Both the position numbers and the translations under genes were made by a program. Positions 1 to 9,076 of a DNA stretch of 64,000 nucleotides are shown here, piece by piece. Each line of letters begins with the position of its first letter. Within the stretch, counting starts at the first letter, position 1. The DNA comes from Providencia sp. (lineage in GTDB: Bacteria > Pseudomonadota > Gammaproteobacteria > Enterobacterales > Enterobacteriaceae). The notes beneath the pieces were generated by a model. It was not told the DNA's origin and did not search any database. It saw only the letters and a list, made by a program, of their open reading frames with translations. Location of the stretch: positions 62,001 to 126,000 of the forward strand of contig NZ_DOEH01000006.1 in the NCBI RefSeq assembly GCF_003533305.1, read 5' to 3'.

Positions 1-32
1 CTAAAATTATTATGATTCAATGTTTTAAAATC

Positions 33-70
33 CCCTCGCGACTTTAGTGAGATTACCTTAGTCGCAAGGG
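33..70 (-). terminator. Hairpin terminator-like structure at the left edge
   Basis: The arms GCGACT (38-43) and AGTCGC (60-65) are extended by partly paired C-rich and G-rich flanks. Read on the minus strand, the hairpin is followed by GGATTTTAAAA, which gives a modest U-tract. It lies 30-70 bases beyond the stop of the minus-strand PACE gene and probably ends that transcript. I see no gene in bases 1-102. Confidence 0.5.
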
Positions 71-102
71 CGGTAATATACTGAGCCTTTAATGGATTAA
101 AC

Positions 103-567
103 TTAGTTTGTGGTTTGTTTTACAATAATGGTCTGTTTTTCTTTATTGGCAAACCAGCGTTCACGTAATAAATCGTATGCCAGATTAAATGCATAAGTAT
201 AGAAAAGGAAGAAGGCAAAGAAGCCGACTTCTAATAAAAATGCATTCCATAGCGACATTTTTAATAATAGTGCCAATATTGGTACGCCCATGACAACAAA
301 ACTGAGTTCAAAGCCAATGGCGTGAGCAACGCGTACCTTTGCAGGTCTAGGTCCTTTTGATAAAGGCCAGTAGCGATCGAACAGCATGTTATAAAATAAG
401 TTTAATAACATCGCGAGAGTTGATAACACAATGGCGACGGTTCCCATTTCAAAAATTGAGCGTCCTAAAAGCCATGCACTGACCGGCGCAGTTATCGCAA
501 TCGCGATGACTTCAAATGACACTGCGTGAAAAATACGTTCAGTTAATGTTTTTTTGTTTTTGCTCAT
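103..567 (-). CDS. PACE-family multidrug (biocide) efflux transporter
   Basis: Small four-helix inner-membrane protein of 154 aa, matching the proteobacterial antimicrobial compound efflux (PACE/AceI) family, whose members export chlorhexidine and similar cationic biocides by proton antiport. Two repeated bacterial-transmembrane-pair units are visible, each opening with an R-x-x-H-A-x-x-F-E motif (RIFHAVSFE near residue 12 and RVAHAIGFE near residue 80). I chose the ATG at 567 because GAGG lies five bases upstream; a longer reading would need a TTG at 606. It is divergent from a LysR gene, a common arrangement for PACE genes, so that regulator probably controls it. The substrate is inferred from the family only. 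Confidence 0.9.
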   Translation of the reverse strand: MSKNKKTLTERIFHAVSFEVIAIAITAPVSAWLLGRSIFEMGTVAIVLSTLAMLLNLFYNMLFDRYWPLSKGPRPAKVRVAHAIGFELSFVVMGVPILALLLKMSLWNAFLLEVGFFAFFLFYTYAFNLAYDLLRERWFANKEKQTIIVKQTTN

Positions 568-680
568 ACCTACCTCAAGTTCATTATTCAGATGTTTATT
601 ACTCAATAGAAAACGAGTGCAATTATTTTCTATTTTGTATATAAATACAAAATGGCAGCCATCGATAAAACCGATACCTT

Positions 681-1550
681 ATGAACTATTCTATAGACAC
701 ATTGCGTACCTTTGTTGAAGCCGCATCACTTAAATCTTTTTCTGCGGCGGCAAGAAAGCTCAATAAAAGTCAGTCAACAATTAGTAGCGCTATCAGTGGA
801 TTTGAAGATGATATGGGTTTTTCTTTATTTGATAGGCAGGGCAGAGAGTCAACGCTGACTTTTGCAGGCCGAAAAGTATTGAGTTTGGTGGAAGATATAT
901 TATCGGCTGATGAACGTTTACAGGCATTAAGAGTTGAGTTATCGCCTGAAATTGAACCCCGATTAAGCTGTGCTTTTTCTGATGTTTATCAGCCTCCTCA
1001 TGCAGAGGATTTGTTGATAACGTTAGATAAGCAGTTTCCGCATATTGAATTTGAATTTTTGATTGCTGAAAATGATGACGTTATTAATATGCTGCAAAAT
1101 CAACAGGCGCATATTGGTATGATGGAATCACGAATTGAGTATCCTGCTGATATCGCATTTGCTCGTCTGCCTATTCAAGGTGAGCTCGGATTATATGTAC
1201 TTAAAACACATCCACTTGCTCATGAAAAAAATATTACTCATCAAGATTTAACGAAAACACGTCAGCTCAGGCTCAGCAGTGGCACAGGAACAATTATTAA
1301 TAGTGAGAGAAATTGGTTTGCTCCTAATTATTTATTATTACTTGAAATGGCTGAACAAGGTATGGGATGGGTCATATTACCGACTTGGTTAGTGAGGCAA
1401 TTTGGCCATGATTTACTGGCTAGTCTTAATTATACTCAATGGCCTAAAAAAATAGATGTTGATTTAGTTTGGTCTAAAAATAGCCCTCCAGGCAAAGCCG
1501 GTTATTGGTTAATTGACAAATTACTAAAAGATAATGGGTTTAATAAATAA
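681..1550 (+). CDS. LysR-family transcriptional regulator, divergent from PACE efflux gene
   Basis: 289 aa with the usual LysR layout. An N-terminal winged helix-turn-helix covers about residues 1-65 (LRTFVEAASLKSFSAAARKL, then SQSTISSAISGFEDDMG and LFDR), followed by a periplasmic-binding-protein-like effector domain. It starts 113 bases from the start of the divergent PACE gene, so the two share a control region. LysR proteins beside PACE genes typically activate the transporter when substrate is present; that role is inferred here. The ribosome-binding site is weak, but the start agrees with the family N-terminus. The effector is unknown. Confidence 0.9.
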   Translation: MNYSIDTLRTFVEAASLKSFSAAARKLNKSQSTISSAISGFEDDMGFSLFDRQGRESTLTFAGRKVLSLVEDILSADERLQALRVELSPEIEPRLSCAFSDVYQPPHAEDLLITLDKQFPHIEFEFLIAENDDVINMLQNQQAHIGMMESRIEYPADIAFARLPIQGELGLYVLKTHPLAHEKNITHQDLTKTRQLRLSSGTGTIINSERNWFAPNYLLLLEMAEQGMGWVILPTWLVRQFGHDLLASLNYTQWPKKIDVDLVWSKNSPPGKAGYWLIDKLLKDNGFNK

Positions 1551-1669
1551 TAACTGTTTGTAACAATATATTACCATGTAAATATAGGTAATAATGTTTT
1601 GATAAATGGAATTATAAAGCTAGTCTGATTAATCACAACATCGTTATTTTGAATAATTGAGAGAGCAAA

Positions 1670-2149
1670 ATGAAAAAACTATTAGTACCTACACTGTTAG
1701 CCGTTGTATCTACTATGTCTTTTAATCTTTACGCTGCCTCTGCTCCAGTGGAAAACCAAAAAGAAGTCGTCAAAAATAATTTAAATGCTTATGAACAAAT
1801 TATGGTTGGAAAAATATGGGAAACAACTGGTGCTTTAGATCAAGATAAAAAAGCTGTAAATTCAGATGATAAGCAAGTTGCCAATTTTTTTGGTTTAGCT
1901 GAATATTACCCTGATGGATCGTTTAATATGACAACCTTTGATGGTAAACCAAAAATGAAAGGTGATTGGTCATTTAGTGAAGAGGGTAAAACACGTTCAT
2001 TAACAGCAAAAGACGATAAAGGTGATGTTTTATTTACACGTGTTGTCGAAAATGTCACGGTAACACCTGAAGAGTACACTTATAGAATTTATCCAGAACA
2101 GGATAATAAGACTAAATATTTTGATATCGTCCATAAAGTGAAAAAATAA
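1670..2149 (+). CDS. Exported DUF4822-like protein
   Basis: 159 aa with a signal peptide (MKKLLVPTLLAVVSTMSF, likely cleaved after NLYA-A near residue 23), so it is predicted to be periplasmic. The mature part has a lipocalin-like pattern of short beta segments (FGLAEYYPDGSFNMTTFDGK, GDWSFSEEGKTRSLTAKDD, YTYRIYP) and resembles the DUF4822 family, whose function is unknown. It has no cysteines. A GAGAGAGC ribosome-binding site precedes the ATG, and a strong terminator follows, so it is probably a single-gene unit. The family assignment comes from overall pattern and is moderately sure. Confidence 0.7.
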   Translation: MKKLLVPTLLAVVSTMSFNLYAASAPVENQKEVVKNNLNAYEQIMVGKIWETTGALDQDKKAVNSDDKQVANFFGLAEYYPDGSFNMTTFDGKPKMKGDWSFSEEGKTRSLTAKDDKGDVLFTRVVENVTVTPEEYTYRIYPEQDNKTKYFDIVHKVKK

Positions 2150-2161
2150 AATTTAAATAGA

Positions 2162-2199
2162 TTAATGCCGTGTTGTATATAGCGGCATTAAATTTTTAT
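2162..2199 (+). terminator. Rho-independent terminator after the DUF4822-like gene
   Basis: A perfect 9-bp stem, TTAATGCCG (2162-2170) with CGGCATTAA (2183-2191), is followed by TTTTTAT. Confidence 0.85.
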
Positions 2200-2571
2200 A
2201 TTAATTCAATTCCACTATTTTTATAATAGCCATTCTTTGTATTTCCCTCGGTAAATTAATCGTTCATAAATAATGAAACTTTATTGATTTCAGTATTTTT
2301 ATTAAACGACCTAGTTGCGTTTTATCGTATTAATCATTGTTGCTAATTTTGCAAAAGTCTTTTGTTATATCACCACTTGGTGACAAAATATAGTGGTATA
2401 CAATAGAGCTCAGTCGGATGGTCTAACGTATTTATGGCTATCTAAATTATTTTTTAACAAAAATACATCAATGATCTTCTATACTTAATCGGTATCTGTT
2501 CTGTCATAAAGGATAGTGATGGGGCAAATTAAGATATGAATTTTAGTGAAGTTTATTAAAGAGAGGATAAT
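2200..2571. other. Intergenic region upstream of dkgB with a 6-2-6 palindrome
   Basis: This 370-base AT-rich gap holds no convincing gene. Its main feature is TCACCA-CT-TGGTGA at 2370-2383, a perfect short palindrome about 190 bases before dkgB, flanked by TTTTGT and ACAAAA. It could be an operator. The protein that would bind it is unknown. Confidence 0.4.
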
Positions 2572-3375
2572 ATGGGCGTTCCATTGTTAGGTCTTGGTAC
2601 TTTCCGTTTAAAAGACGATGTCGTGATTGATTCAGTAAAAACGGCATTAGAATTAGGTTATCGGGAAATTGATACTGCACAGATTTATGAAAATGAAGCT
2701 GCGGTTGGAAAAGCGATAGCCGAAAGCGGGGTACCGCGTCATGAGCTCTATATTACGACTAAAATTTGGATTGAGAATTTTAGTAAAGAAAAATTGATCC
2801 CGAGTTTGAAAAAAAGTTTAAGTGACTTACAAACTGACTATGTGGATTTAACATTAATTCACTGGCCATCACCTAATGATGCAGTGTCAGTTGATGAATT
2901 TATGACGGCGTTATTAGAAGCAAAAACGCAAGGGTTGACACGCGAAATTGGTATTTCTAACTTTACTATTCCATTAATGGAAAAAGCGATTGAAGCGGTT
3001 GGGGCTGAAAATATTGCGACTAATCAAATAGAACTATCACCTTACCTTCAAAATAGAAAAGTGGTTGAATGGGCGAATAAGCATGGCATTCATATCACGT
3101 CATATATGACGTTAGCTTATGGTAAAGCGTTAGAAGATGATGTGATTAAGAGCATTGCTAAAAAACATAGCGCCACGCCAGCACAAATTATTTTGGCTTG
3201 GGCGATGGGCGAAGGGTATTCAGTTATTCCTTCATCCACCAAGCGCGAAAATTTGGCAAGTAACTTATTGAGTGTTGATATTAAATTAGATGCTGATGAT
3301 AAAAAAGCGATTGCTGCACTCGATTGTGATGGCCGTTTAGTAAATCCTGAAGGGCTAGCACCACAGTGGGATTGA
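2572..3375 (+). CDS. dkgB: 2,5-didehydrogluconate reductase DkgB (aldo/keto reductase)
   Basis: 267 aa, the same length as E. coli DkgB (YafB) and very similar along its whole length. It is a cytosolic NADPH-dependent AKR5-type reductase acting on 2,5-diketo-D-gluconate, methylglyoxal and other aldehydes. The (beta/alpha)8 landmarks are present: [10 protein letters not shown] at the N-terminus, the catalytic Asp/Tyr in DTAQIYENE, the catalytic Lys in TTKIW, the catalytic His in LIHWPS, GISNFT, and the NADPH-binding [10 protein letters not shown] near the C-terminus. A GAGAGG ribosome-binding site precedes the ATG. The gene stands alone and ends at a terminator shared with the convergent yegD. 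Confidence 0.95.
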   Translation: MGVPLLGLGTFRLKDDVVIDSVKTALELGYREIDTAQIYENEAAVGKAIAESGVPRHELYITTKIWIENFSKEKLIPSLKKSLSDLQTDYVDLTLIHWPSPNDAVSVDEFMTALLEAKTQGLTREIGISNFTIPLMEKAIEAVGAENIATNQIELSPYLQNRKVVEWANKHGIHITSYMTLAYGKALEDDVIKSIAKKHSATPAQIILAWAMGEGYSVIPSSTKRENLASNLLSVDIKLDADDKKAIAALDCDGRLVNPEGLAPQWD

Positions 3376-3401
3376 TCAGTAATCTCAAATTACGTTAAAC
3401 A

Positions 3402-3439
3402 TAAAGGGCAATGGCGATAGATATCGTCATTGCCCTTTA
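3402..3439. terminator. Bidirectional terminator between dkgB and yegD
   Basis: TAAAGGGCAATG (3402-3413) pairs with CATTGCCCTTTA (3428-3439), and the stem continues inward with one mismatch. A/T runs flank both sides, so it can serve both convergent genes. Confidence 0.85.
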
Positions 3440-3468
3440 TTTAAAAATAAGGTCTAAAAAAGCGAATA

Positions 3469-4821
3469 TTATTTAAAACAAGTTTGTGCCCAGCGAGCTA
3501 AACCTGCGGTAACCGAACCAAAATCATCGCCTCGAACAATAGGAATATTAGGTAATTGTTGGCTAATGGCTTGGTGTAGAATAGGTGAACGAGCACTACC
3601 ACCGGTAATAAAAATAGCGTCCGGTTGTATACCACCTTGAGTGACCGCCTCTTTAACTAATTCAATCATTTTACTTTTAGGCGATTCAATTGATTCAACC
3701 ATTTGTTCTCGCTGAATATTAACTTCTAAATTTTCATTTATTAATGAAATTTTTGCTAAATAACTTTCATTATCTGATAATGCGATTTTGGCTTCTTCCG
3801 CTTTACGTACAATACTGTAGCCGAGCGTTTCATTATAGATTTCAAGCAAACGAGCTAATTTTTCAGGTTCTTGTGCTTCTTGCTTTAAGCGAGTTAAGGC
3901 CATCAGATTTTGTCGTGAATAAAAGTCTTTTTGTGCCTCGACATTATTTATTGCAATAGGATTCCAAAATTGCAGTAATGGCATTTTAATTCCTGACGAT
4001 GATTGGCTTTCCATTCCAAAAAGATTCATTAACTGTTTTAGCGCGATAAATATATCAAGATCATTACCACCAACACGCTGGCCTGTATGCGCTAAAAGTG
4101 ATGCGGTACGATCTTGAGATGCTCGGTAGCTTGGCCCCATCTGAATTAAAGAACAGTCGGTTGTACCACCACCAATATCAACTACTAACACTATTTGATC
4201 TTTATTTAATGTCGCTTCATATTCAAGGCCTGCGGCAACGGGCTCAAATTGGAACGCGATATTTTTAAATCCAGCACGTTTTGCTGCTCGAATTAGAATG
4301 GCTTCAGCTTGTTGATTTGCTAATTCACCACCACGACCATGAAAATTGATTGGGCGTCCAATAACGGTATCTGAAATAGTCTCGAGGGTATTTTTTTCAG
4401 CTTTTTGCTTTATATTTGCCATCATGGCGCAAACGAGATCTTCAAAAAAGCTAACTTGTACTTCATGGAGGCCAGATGCCCCAAGAAAGGATTTAGGCGA
4501 TTTAACATAGTAAACATCCCGCGGATCGCTTAAATATAATTCGAGAGCTGCTTGGCCAAAAACAATATCTTCGGGTACTAAATCGATTCCTTCATCTCGA
4601 TTGAAAGCAATCGATCTTCTTAGTATTTGTTTTCCTACTTCATCAGATGGCGAGATATTGCAGTGACGAAATAAGTGCTCAGAGACTGATTCTCTTGTTG
4701 GTGCGCAAAGGGTAGAGGGAATATAAACATTATTACCTTCTAGCGGTAATAGCATTGGGTTTCCATCTTTCATTATTGCGACAGAACAGTTGGATGTCCC
4801 GTAGTCAAAACCAATAAACAT
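3469..4821 (-). CDS. yegD: Hsp70-family chaperone-like protein YegD
   Basis: 450 aa, the same length as E. coli YegD. It is an Hsp70-type ATPase domain without the usual C-terminal substrate-binding domain. The phosphate-1 motif FIGFDYGTSNCSVAI opens the protein, phosphate-2 is LVVDIGGGTTDCSL near residue 215, and the adenosine motif IFITGGSARSP is near residue 403. The family has no firmly established cellular role; chaperone function is inferred from the fold. It is a single-gene unit, convergent with dkgB. Confidence 0.93.
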   Translation of the reverse strand: MFIGFDYGTSNCSVAIMKDGNPMLLPLEGNNVYIPSTLCAPTRESVSEHLFRHCNISPSDEVGKQILRRSIAFNRDEGIDLVPEDIVFGQAALELYLSDPRDVYYVKSPKSFLGASGLHEVQVSFFEDLVCAMMANIKQKAEKNTLETISDTVIGRPINFHGRGGELANQQAEAILIRAAKRAGFKNIAFQFEPVAAGLEYEATLNKDQIVLVVDIGGGTTDCSLIQMGPSYRASQDRTASLLAHTGQRVGGNDLDIFIALKQLMNLFGMESQSSSGIKMPLLQFWNPIAINNVEAQKDFYSRQNLMALTRLKQEAQEPEKLARLLEIYNETLGYSIVRKAEEAKIALSDNESYLAKISLINENLEVNIQREQMVESIESPKSKMIELVKEAVTQGGIQPDAIFITGGSARSPILHQAISQQLPNIPIVRGDDFGSVTAGLARWAQTCFK

Positions 4822-5062
4822 CTCGCCTCCAAATTTTGGACTTGCCTGAAAAAAAGGGGGGAAACTTTATATCAAGCGCCGGTGAATTGCTATCGGATTT
4901 ATGGTTTTATTTAGAAAAAACCTCTATTGCTTTTTTCATGGGTCATCTGCTGGGATTAGGAATTAAATAATTTGCTATAAAACCTATTTTGCTCAAAGTT
5001 ATCATGATAATAATGGGCTAAAGTCTTACCTGCGATTTTGCTAAATTTGATTGGAGAATAAG

Positions 5063-5311
5063 ATGAGTAAAACAAATATTGAGCTGAAATCAACCATTAC
5101 ATGTCCTGAATGTGGGGCTTCTCTGGTAGAAGAAATGCCAACGAATGCATGTCAGTGGTTTTATGAATGTAAACATTGTGGTGTATTATTGAAACCGCTA
5201 GAAGGTGACTGTTGTGTTTTTTGTTCTTACGGATCAGTTAAATGTCCGCCAATTCAAGAAGCTAATCTTTCTGGGGTGGCATCATGTTGCACTGCGAATT
5301 TAAATAATTAA
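5063..5311 (+). CDS. GDCCVxC-domain small cysteine-rich protein
   Basis: 82 aa, with two CxxC pairs near the N-terminus (CPECG and CKHCG) followed by the diagnostic GDCCVFC block and CPP, which suggests a small zinc-ribbon or metal-binding protein. The family is named for the GDCCVxC motif and has no proven function; relatives often sit near metal-handling genes. I chose the ATG at 5063 because GGAG lies upstream; an in-frame TTG at 5051 is less likely. It stands alone between yegD and an unknown exported protein, and its C-terminal tail ASCCTANLNN carries a further Cys pair. Confidence 0.8.
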   Translation: MSKTNIELKSTITCPECGASLVEEMPTNACQWFYECKHCGVLLKPLEGDCCVFCSYGSVKCPPIQEANLSGVASCCTANLNN

Positions 5312-5491
5312 TAATCTGATTTTACTGTAGATTACTTTGCTAATTAAAATAGTTATGACAGGTAATTATTTATATTAAGGTAAATTATTATTCTTTATAT
5401 CTGACTTATCGTCAATATAATGAGTTACAATACATGTCCCTATCTTAAATTAATTCGTAATTAAATGTCTTTATTACACTATACTTGATAA

Positions 5492-5890
5492 TTATAATTT
5501 ACAATATTTTTTCCAAATAATATTAAAGTCATCATTTGGAAACTCTTTATCATCTCTATCTATGAGTGGAATTGAAACGACATTTCGGCCATCACTATGT
5601 AGGTATGTTTTGACGATAAAACGTTTATAACTATAGTTATTTTGACTGGTGAATATTAAAACATCTCCACATACATAGCCAAGCATACCATGATCTAATG
5701 TTTCCCTTACTTCATGATATTTTACATTTTTATATTCTGCTGTTTTGGGGAAAGCTAAAAAATCTTCAACGGCTTTTTGTGATTTTTTTACAATATCTAA
5801 ATCGGGTGTATAGTTAGTGGCTACACCGCCAATAAAGGATGTGCCAGCGACAAGACCCACTATTAAAAATAAAAATACTTTATTTTTCAT
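5492..5890 (-). CDS. Exported or membrane-anchored protein of unknown function
   Basis: 132 aa beginning with a hydrophobic signal or anchor (KVFLFLIVGLVAGTSFIGGVA). The rest is soluble, with the pattern of a small periplasmic domain: VEDFLAFPKTAEYKNVKYHE, LGYVCGDVL and a C-terminal WKKYCKL. The two mature cysteines, in CGDV and YCKL, could form a disulfide. The AFPKTAEYKNV and CGDV segments resemble small lipoprotein-like proteins of Enterobacterales, but I do not recognise a named family. It lies alone, with AT-rich gaps on both sides. Confidence 0.65.
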   Translation of the reverse strand: MKNKVFLFLIVGLVAGTSFIGGVATNYTPDLDIVKKSQKAVEDFLAFPKTAEYKNVKYHEVRETLDHGMLGYVCGDVLIFTSQNNYSYKRFIVKTYLHSDGRNVVSIPLIDRDDKEFPNDDFNIIWKKYCKL

Positions 5891-6120
5891 AATTTAAGTT
5901 TCTTAATATATTTATCTTATCAGTTATCACCTTAAAGTTAGCATAAATTAATTTATAACAATATATGAGGGACACAATAGTAGTTAATAAGCAACGGAAA
6001 ATTACATCTTTAAATGAATTGTCATATCAAAGATCTTTTTGATGACTAAAGTGATAATTTCACTCGTATTAATACTTACCAGACATTAATGAATCATTAT
6101 TTTCTTGTCAAATAAAAGCA

Positions 6121-7185
6121 TTATTTTTTGAGATTTGAATTTATTAATTTAGCCATTTGAATTGCCTCAATAAGCTGTGCCCGATTTACCCGAGGGCTAT
6201 TACTATCGAGTAATTCTTGCCAAATGTTAATTGCTTTTTCATAGTTAGCGTTCATAAAGGCATCAGAGGCAATTAACATGAGGGCGGTGACTTCATTTTT
6301 ATCTAAACTTAAAGCTTTATCGATCACAGCTCGAGCGTCATTCGTAAGATTTTGGCCTGCTTGATAATATAATACAGTGGCAATAGCTGAATACAGTTGC
6401 GCATTTTCTCCACTATATTTAATTGCTTTTTGATATGCTAAAAGCGCATTTTCATAACTGTTTTGATATAAATAATATTCACCGAGAGTTGCCCATAACT
6501 CACCATTTTGGGGGGATTGTCTTATATTCTGTTGTAGACGAAGCAGGTCATTTTGTTCTTGTTGTAATGGTGAGAAAGATAATAAGGGATCAGAAATTCT
6601 TTGGTATTCATGATAAGCCTGCTGAAAGCGTGGCAGGGTGAGATAACCTGCAATAGCACACAAAAGTAGGGTAAATAATAATAGATTAATTTTTTTATTC
6701 CAACCTTTAAGGCTGCTATTCTTTTCGGTGACTGTACCGATAATTTGTTCTGTATCATTTGCCTGTATTTGTGTTAACGGGGAACCTGTATGTTCTAGGC
6801 GCTTTGTTTTGATTGTCCGCCACAAGATAAAAAAAATAAAAATAAATGCGGTCGGAGGAAGTGCCCATAATAAAAGTGTTTCGTTATTTAATGGTGGGTT
6901 ATAGCGGACAAAATCGCCGTAGCGATCCGTCATATAGGTCATAATCTGTGGTTCTGATTTTCCTTCTTCAACCATTTTGAATACTTGATGGCGCATACTA
7001 ACTGCTGTGGGGGCATTGGATTCTAATAGATTTTGATTTTGACATTGTGGGCAACGCAGCTGTGAGGCAATCTGTAAAGAATAATCTTGTTGTTCAGGTG
7101 AGCTAAATTGCCAAGTATCCACAATTTGTGCTTGGGCAATAAACGTAATTGAAAGGAAGAATAGAAGATAAATAAATTTAAACAT
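6121..7185 (-). CDS. nrfG: Fused NrfF-NrfG (CcmH-like) haem lyase subunit for the nitrite reductase
   Basis: 354 aa. After a signal peptide comes an NrfF/CcmH domain with the redox motif LRCPQCQ (about residues 43-49), two transmembrane segments (LLWALPPTAFIFIFFILW and LLLFTLLLCAIAGYL), then a TPR domain like NrfG/CcmI from about residue 215. In E. coli the nrf operon encodes NrfF and NrfG separately; here they are one protein, as in E. coli CcmH. With NrfE it should present reduced apo-NrfA and attach its special CxxCK haem. It overlaps nrfE by 8 bases and is the last gene of the nrf operon. The Nrf rather than Ccm assignment rests on this context, since a second copy (ccmH) lies near 24 kb. 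Confidence 0.88.
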   Translation of the reverse strand: MFKFIYLLFFLSITFIAQAQIVDTWQFSSPEQQDYSLQIASQLRCPQCQNQNLLESNAPTAVSMRHQVFKMVEEGKSEPQIMTYMTDRYGDFVRYNPPLNNETLLLWALPPTAFIFIFFILWRTIKTKRLEHTGSPLTQIQANDTEQIIGTVTEKNSSLKGWNKKINLLLFTLLLCAIAGYLTLPRFQQAYHEYQRISDPLLSFSPLQQEQNDLLRLQQNIRQSPQNGELWATLGEYYLYQNSYENALLAYQKAIKYSGENAQLYSAIATVLYYQAGQNLTNDARAVIDKALSLDKNEVTALMLIASDAFMNANYEKAINIWQELLDSNSPRVNRAQLIEAIQMAKLINSNLKK

Positions 7186-9052
7186 TATTTGTTCTTCCTT
7201 TTATCCAGCCTATTAATGCCCCTAGGCACATAATAAATGCGCCTCCCCAAATCCATTGAATTCCATCTTGTACGTAGAAGCGAATGGCGTAGCGATTTGT
7301 ACCTGTTTTTTCACCTAATACGGCATACCAATTACGTATTAATCCCCAATAGATCCCTGGCTCAATCATTAATTGCTGGCGGGCAGTATAAAAACGGCGC
7401 TCAGTTATGATGCTATGTAGATGATGGTTGTTTTGGCTAATTTGGATAATAGCTTTTTCGGTAGTGTAATTTGATTTTGCATCGAGCTGTAATTGCTGAA
7501 GATTAAATTGATATCCTGCCAGTGTAACTGTTTGGCCTAGAGATATATTGACACTAATTTCTTGTCTACTGCCAATGGATAAGGCAATACCAGCCGCAAA
7601 GATAATCACGCCCGTGTGCGCAACTAAGACTGATATTTTTGCATTGATGGCTTTTAATGGACGTAGCCAAAGTATCAGTAAAACTGCAATAAGTAATGAA
7701 CAAGAGAGTGTAATAACTAAGCCATGAGACCATAATATGAGTGCAGTAGTTGTACTTGATAAACAAATGACAACTGCTTGCCATTTAAAAGTATGATTAC
7801 TTTTTTTCTGATAGGCGAACGCACTTAACGTTATCACCAGTAGCATGATAATACCGAATGGTAATAAGGTTTGGTTAAAATAAGGTGCTCCTACTGAAAT
7901 CTTTCCCCATCCTAGTAGGCTGTATAACATAGGGTAGAGGGTTCCGGTCAGTACAATGAATAGCACTGTAGAGAATAAGATTAAAGTCAGTAATAAATAG
8001 ATTTCCCTATTGCCCTTAGGAGGACTCAACGAATTATTGAATTTTGCTCGCCAACCGTAAATAAATAGTGCGGCAATACTGAGAACGCTAAATAGCAAAA
8101 ATAAAGGTACAGCTCTAACGTTATCGAGTGCAAAGGCGTGCACGGAGACTAAAATTCCGGAACGAACAATGAGTGTACCGAGTAATGATAAAATAAAGGT
8201 AATAATCGCCAATAATATGGACCAATGACGATATATACCGGTTTTGCGTGAAGCCGTTAAACTATGGAGTAAGGCAGTAGATGATAGCCAAGGCAATAAA
8301 GAGGCGTTTTCTACGGGATCCCAAAACCACCAACCGCCCCAGCCCAGTTCGCTATATGCCCACCATGAGCCTAAAACTATGCCTAATGTCAGTATGCACC
8401 AGCTAGGCACTGCAAAGCGCCAGCACACCCAAGCGATAGATTGGCCAAAATTACCGAATAACAGTGCCGCAAGGACTAATGCAGCAACGATAATGAGCCC
8501 ACTATAGCCTAGATACAATAATGGTGGGTGTAAGATAAGCCCCCAGTGTTGCAACATGGGGTTGAGGTCGCGTCCTTCGATGGCGGGTGGAAAAATGCGG
8601 GCAAAGGGGTCTGAATAGATAACAATAAAGAGTAATAATGCGGCGATAATAACGGCAAGCACGATAAGTGTTAGCGAAAAAATAGGATGATTTTGTCGGC
8701 GATAGCGCCAAGCAAATAACGCACTCCAACTCGAAAGGAAAATGACCCATAGCAATAAAGAACCTTCATGTCCGCCCCAAACTGCGGCTATTTTCATCGC
8801 TAATGGCGATAATCGATGGCTATGTTGTGCCACATAAACCACAGAAAAGTCACTTTGAATAAAGCTGATAGTGAGACAGATAAAGGCGCTAACTAGGCAT
8901 AAAAATTGTAGCAGGCTCCAAAGCACGTTCAGAGACATTTGCCTCGGAACGTGCTTGAAGATCCCCACAAATCCTAATATCGCTTGAAAACTGGTGATAC
9001 ACAACGCCAATAATAGGCAGATGAAACCAATTTCCGGGATGATTAGTTCCAA
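7178..9052 (-). CDS. nrfE: NrfE, CcmF-like haem lyase subunit
   Basis: 624 aa polytopic inner-membrane protein of the CcmF/CycK/NrfE family, with about 14-15 hydrophobic segments. The tryptophan-rich WWD haem-handling motif is intact ([20 protein letters not shown]), and [34 protein letters not shown] and [17 protein letters not shown] are typical family blocks. In E. coli, NrfEFG is dedicated to attaching the active-site haem of NrfA at its CxxCK site. It is cotranscribed after nrfD with a 24-base gap. A second CcmF (ccmF, 21144-23075) serves ordinary CxxCH haems. Confidence 0.93.
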   Translation of the reverse strand: MELIIPEIGFICLLLALCITSFQAILGFVGIFKHVPRQMSLNVLWSLLQFLCLVSAFICLTISFIQSDFSVVYVAQHSHRLSPLAMKIAAVWGGHEGSLLLWVIFLSSWSALFAWRYRRQNHPIFSLTLIVLAVIIAALLLFIVIYSDPFARIFPPAIEGRDLNPMLQHWGLILHPPLLYLGYSGLIIVAALVLAALLFGNFGQSIAWVCWRFAVPSWCILTLGIVLGSWWAYSELGWGGWWFWDPVENASLLPWLSSTALLHSLTASRKTGIYRHWSILLAIITFILSLLGTLIVRSGILVSVHAFALDNVRAVPLFLLFSVLSIAALFIYGWRAKFNNSLSPPKGNREIYLLLTLILFSTVLFIVLTGTLYPMLYSLLGWGKISVGAPYFNQTLLPFGIIMLLVITLSAFAYQKKSNHTFKWQAVVICLSSTTTALILWSHGLVITLSCSLLIAVLLILWLRPLKAINAKISVLVAHTGVIIFAAGIALSIGSRQEISVNISLGQTVTLAGYQFNLQQLQLDAKSNYTTEKAIIQISQNNHHLHSIITERRFYTARQQLMIEPGIYWGLIRNWYAVLGEKTGTNRYAIRFYVQDGIQWIWGGAFIMCLGALIGWIKGRTNNV

Positions 9053-9076
9053 ATATCACCCTTATTATTTAATGAA

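Noticed and set aside
8244..8507. Open frame on the plus strand inside nrfE
   Set aside because: It is antisense to conserved WWD-region codons of nrfE; no ribosome-binding site or recognisable protein.
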